Shown here: positions 15,580 to 16,047 of the stretch, piece after piece
Position numbering within the stretch: the stretch's first letter is position 1
Layout of the letters: each line of letters begins with the position of its first letter
Source: Phoenicibacter sp963588595
GTDB lineage: Bacteria > Actinomycetota > Coriobacteriia > Coriobacteriales > Eggerthellaceae
Direction: 5' to 3'
Length of the DNA stretch: 16,047 nucleotides
Assembly: GCA_963588595.1 (NCBI GenBank)
Contig: CAVAIA010000023.1
Coordinates: forward strand, 1-16,047
The notes under the pieces: model-generated
What the model saw: the letters and a program-made list of their open reading frames with translations, nothing else
The model's database searches: none
Told to the model about the DNA's origin: nothing
Made by a program: the position numbers and the translations under genes

Positions 15580-16047
15580 ATGGGAAGGCTGTTTGGCACA
15601 GACGGAATTCGCGGAAAGGCGAACACGCAGCTTAAGTGTCAAACAGCCTTTTTGTTAGGTCAAGCGATTGTCAAATTCATGGGAAAGCGCGTTTTAGTTG
15701 CAAGAGACACGCGCATTAGCGGTCAGATGTTAGAAAATTCCCTCGCGGCAGGTGTTATGAGCGCGGGCGGAGATTGCTATCTCGCTGGAATAATTCCAAC
15801 CCCGGCAACTGCATTTTTGGTTAGAAAAGATGGGTTCGACGCAGGAGTTGTCATTTCTGCTTCCCACAATCCACCTGAGTATAACGGACTTAAAGTTTTC
15901 GACGGAGACGGATTGAAGCTTCCTGACGAAGTCGAAGACAAAATTGAGTCATTTATCCTTAATGCAAATGAGCAAGAAGAGTTTATGCTTGTTGACGGGG
16001 ACAAAGTTGGGGTTTCTAAAAATTTGGAAAAGGCGCAAGACGAATAT
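15580..16047 (+). CDS. glmM: Phosphoglucosamine mutase, N-terminal part
   Basis: This cytoplasmic enzyme converts glucosamine-6-phosphate to glucosamine-1-phosphate, a step towards UDP-GlcNAc and peptidoglycan. The window holds the first 156 codons and the frame is open at the right edge. Family motifs are MGRLFGTDGIRGKAN (1-15), GKRVLVARDTRISG (35-48), IPTPATAFL (72-80) and the active-site loop ISASHNP with the phosphorylated serine S95. The start ATG at 15580 has TGGAG about 8 bases upstream. It follows rpoC by 27 bases with no terminator in the gap, so read-through from rpoBC is likely. Residues 18-22 (LKCQT) differ from the common LTPEL, exactly where one arm of a long inverted repeat lies. 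Confidence 0.95.
   Translation, partial: MGRLFGTDGIRGKANTQLKCQTAFLLGQAIVKFMGKRVLVARDTRISGQMLENSLAAGVMSAGGDCYLAGIIPTPATAFLVRKDGFDAGVVISASHNPPEYNGLKVFDGDGLKLPDEVEDKIESFILNANEQEEFMLVDGDKVGVSKNLEKAQDEY
15582..15653 (+). promoter_or_regulatory. Long inverted repeat with T-run inside the start of glmM (attenuator-like)
   Basis: Arm AAGGCTGTTTG (15585-15595) is the exact reverse complement of CAAACAGCCTT (15640-15650). Pairing extends inward by G-U, C-G, A-U, C-G (15596-15599 with 15639-15636), giving 15 pairs, and outward by three G-U pairs (15582-15584 with 15653-15651). A nested hairpin TTCGC/GCGAA (15608-15612 and 15619-15623) sits in the loop. Five T residues (15649-15653) follow the GCC of the stem, as in an intrinsic terminator. 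The start codon abuts the 5' arm. Possible roles are attenuation of rpoBC read-through or control of glmM translation. Confidence 0.6.

Overview
The window looks like chromosome of a strictly anaerobic, low-G+C member of the Coriobacteriia (Actinomycetota). Three things suggest this: the overall character of the RpoB and RpoC sequences, including a long charged insertion near the RpoC N-terminus; a four-subunit pyruvate:ferredoxin oxidoreductase; and a Gram-positive-type signal peptidase. The placement is by pattern recognition, not by a database search, and I do not name a genus.

Left part, minus strand (about 1-4554). A partial membrane permease runs off the left edge (959 to 1). It is clearly more GC-rich than the rest of the window. 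It is followed (in + coordinates) by a tRNA-Asp(GTC) gene with its own promoter and terminator. Then comes the operon porG-porD-porA-porB (gamma, delta, alpha, beta), read right to left and closed by a terminator near 1451-1471. The complex converts pyruvate and CoA to acetyl-CoA, CO2 and reduced ferredoxin, the usual entry into anaerobic energy metabolism.

Right part, plus strand (about 4662-16047). A Cu(I) P-type ATPase gene (copA-like) is divergent from the por operon. It has intact metal-site motifs but lacks the whole nucleotide-binding domain. Next come type I signal peptidase (lepB), then rpoB-rpoC with a good sigma-70-type promoter, then the 5' part of glmM (phosphoglucosamine mutase, cell-wall precursor synthesis). 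glmM starts 27 bases after rpoC and is probably co-transcribed with it.

Most notable points: (1) beta' carries a roughly 230-residue C-terminal extension containing a domain that aligns without gaps to the C-terminal DNA-binding domain of the RNA polymerase alpha subunit, including most DNA-contact residues; (2) the copper ATPase lacks its N-domain; (3) the first 75 bases of glmM contain a long inverted repeat followed by a T-run, which resembles an attenuator inside coding sequence; (4) RpoB has Asn at the position of E. coli His526, a known rifampicin-resistance position; (5) all four gene junctions inside operons that I can see overlap as TAATG. I found no CRISPR array, insertion sequence or phage genes.
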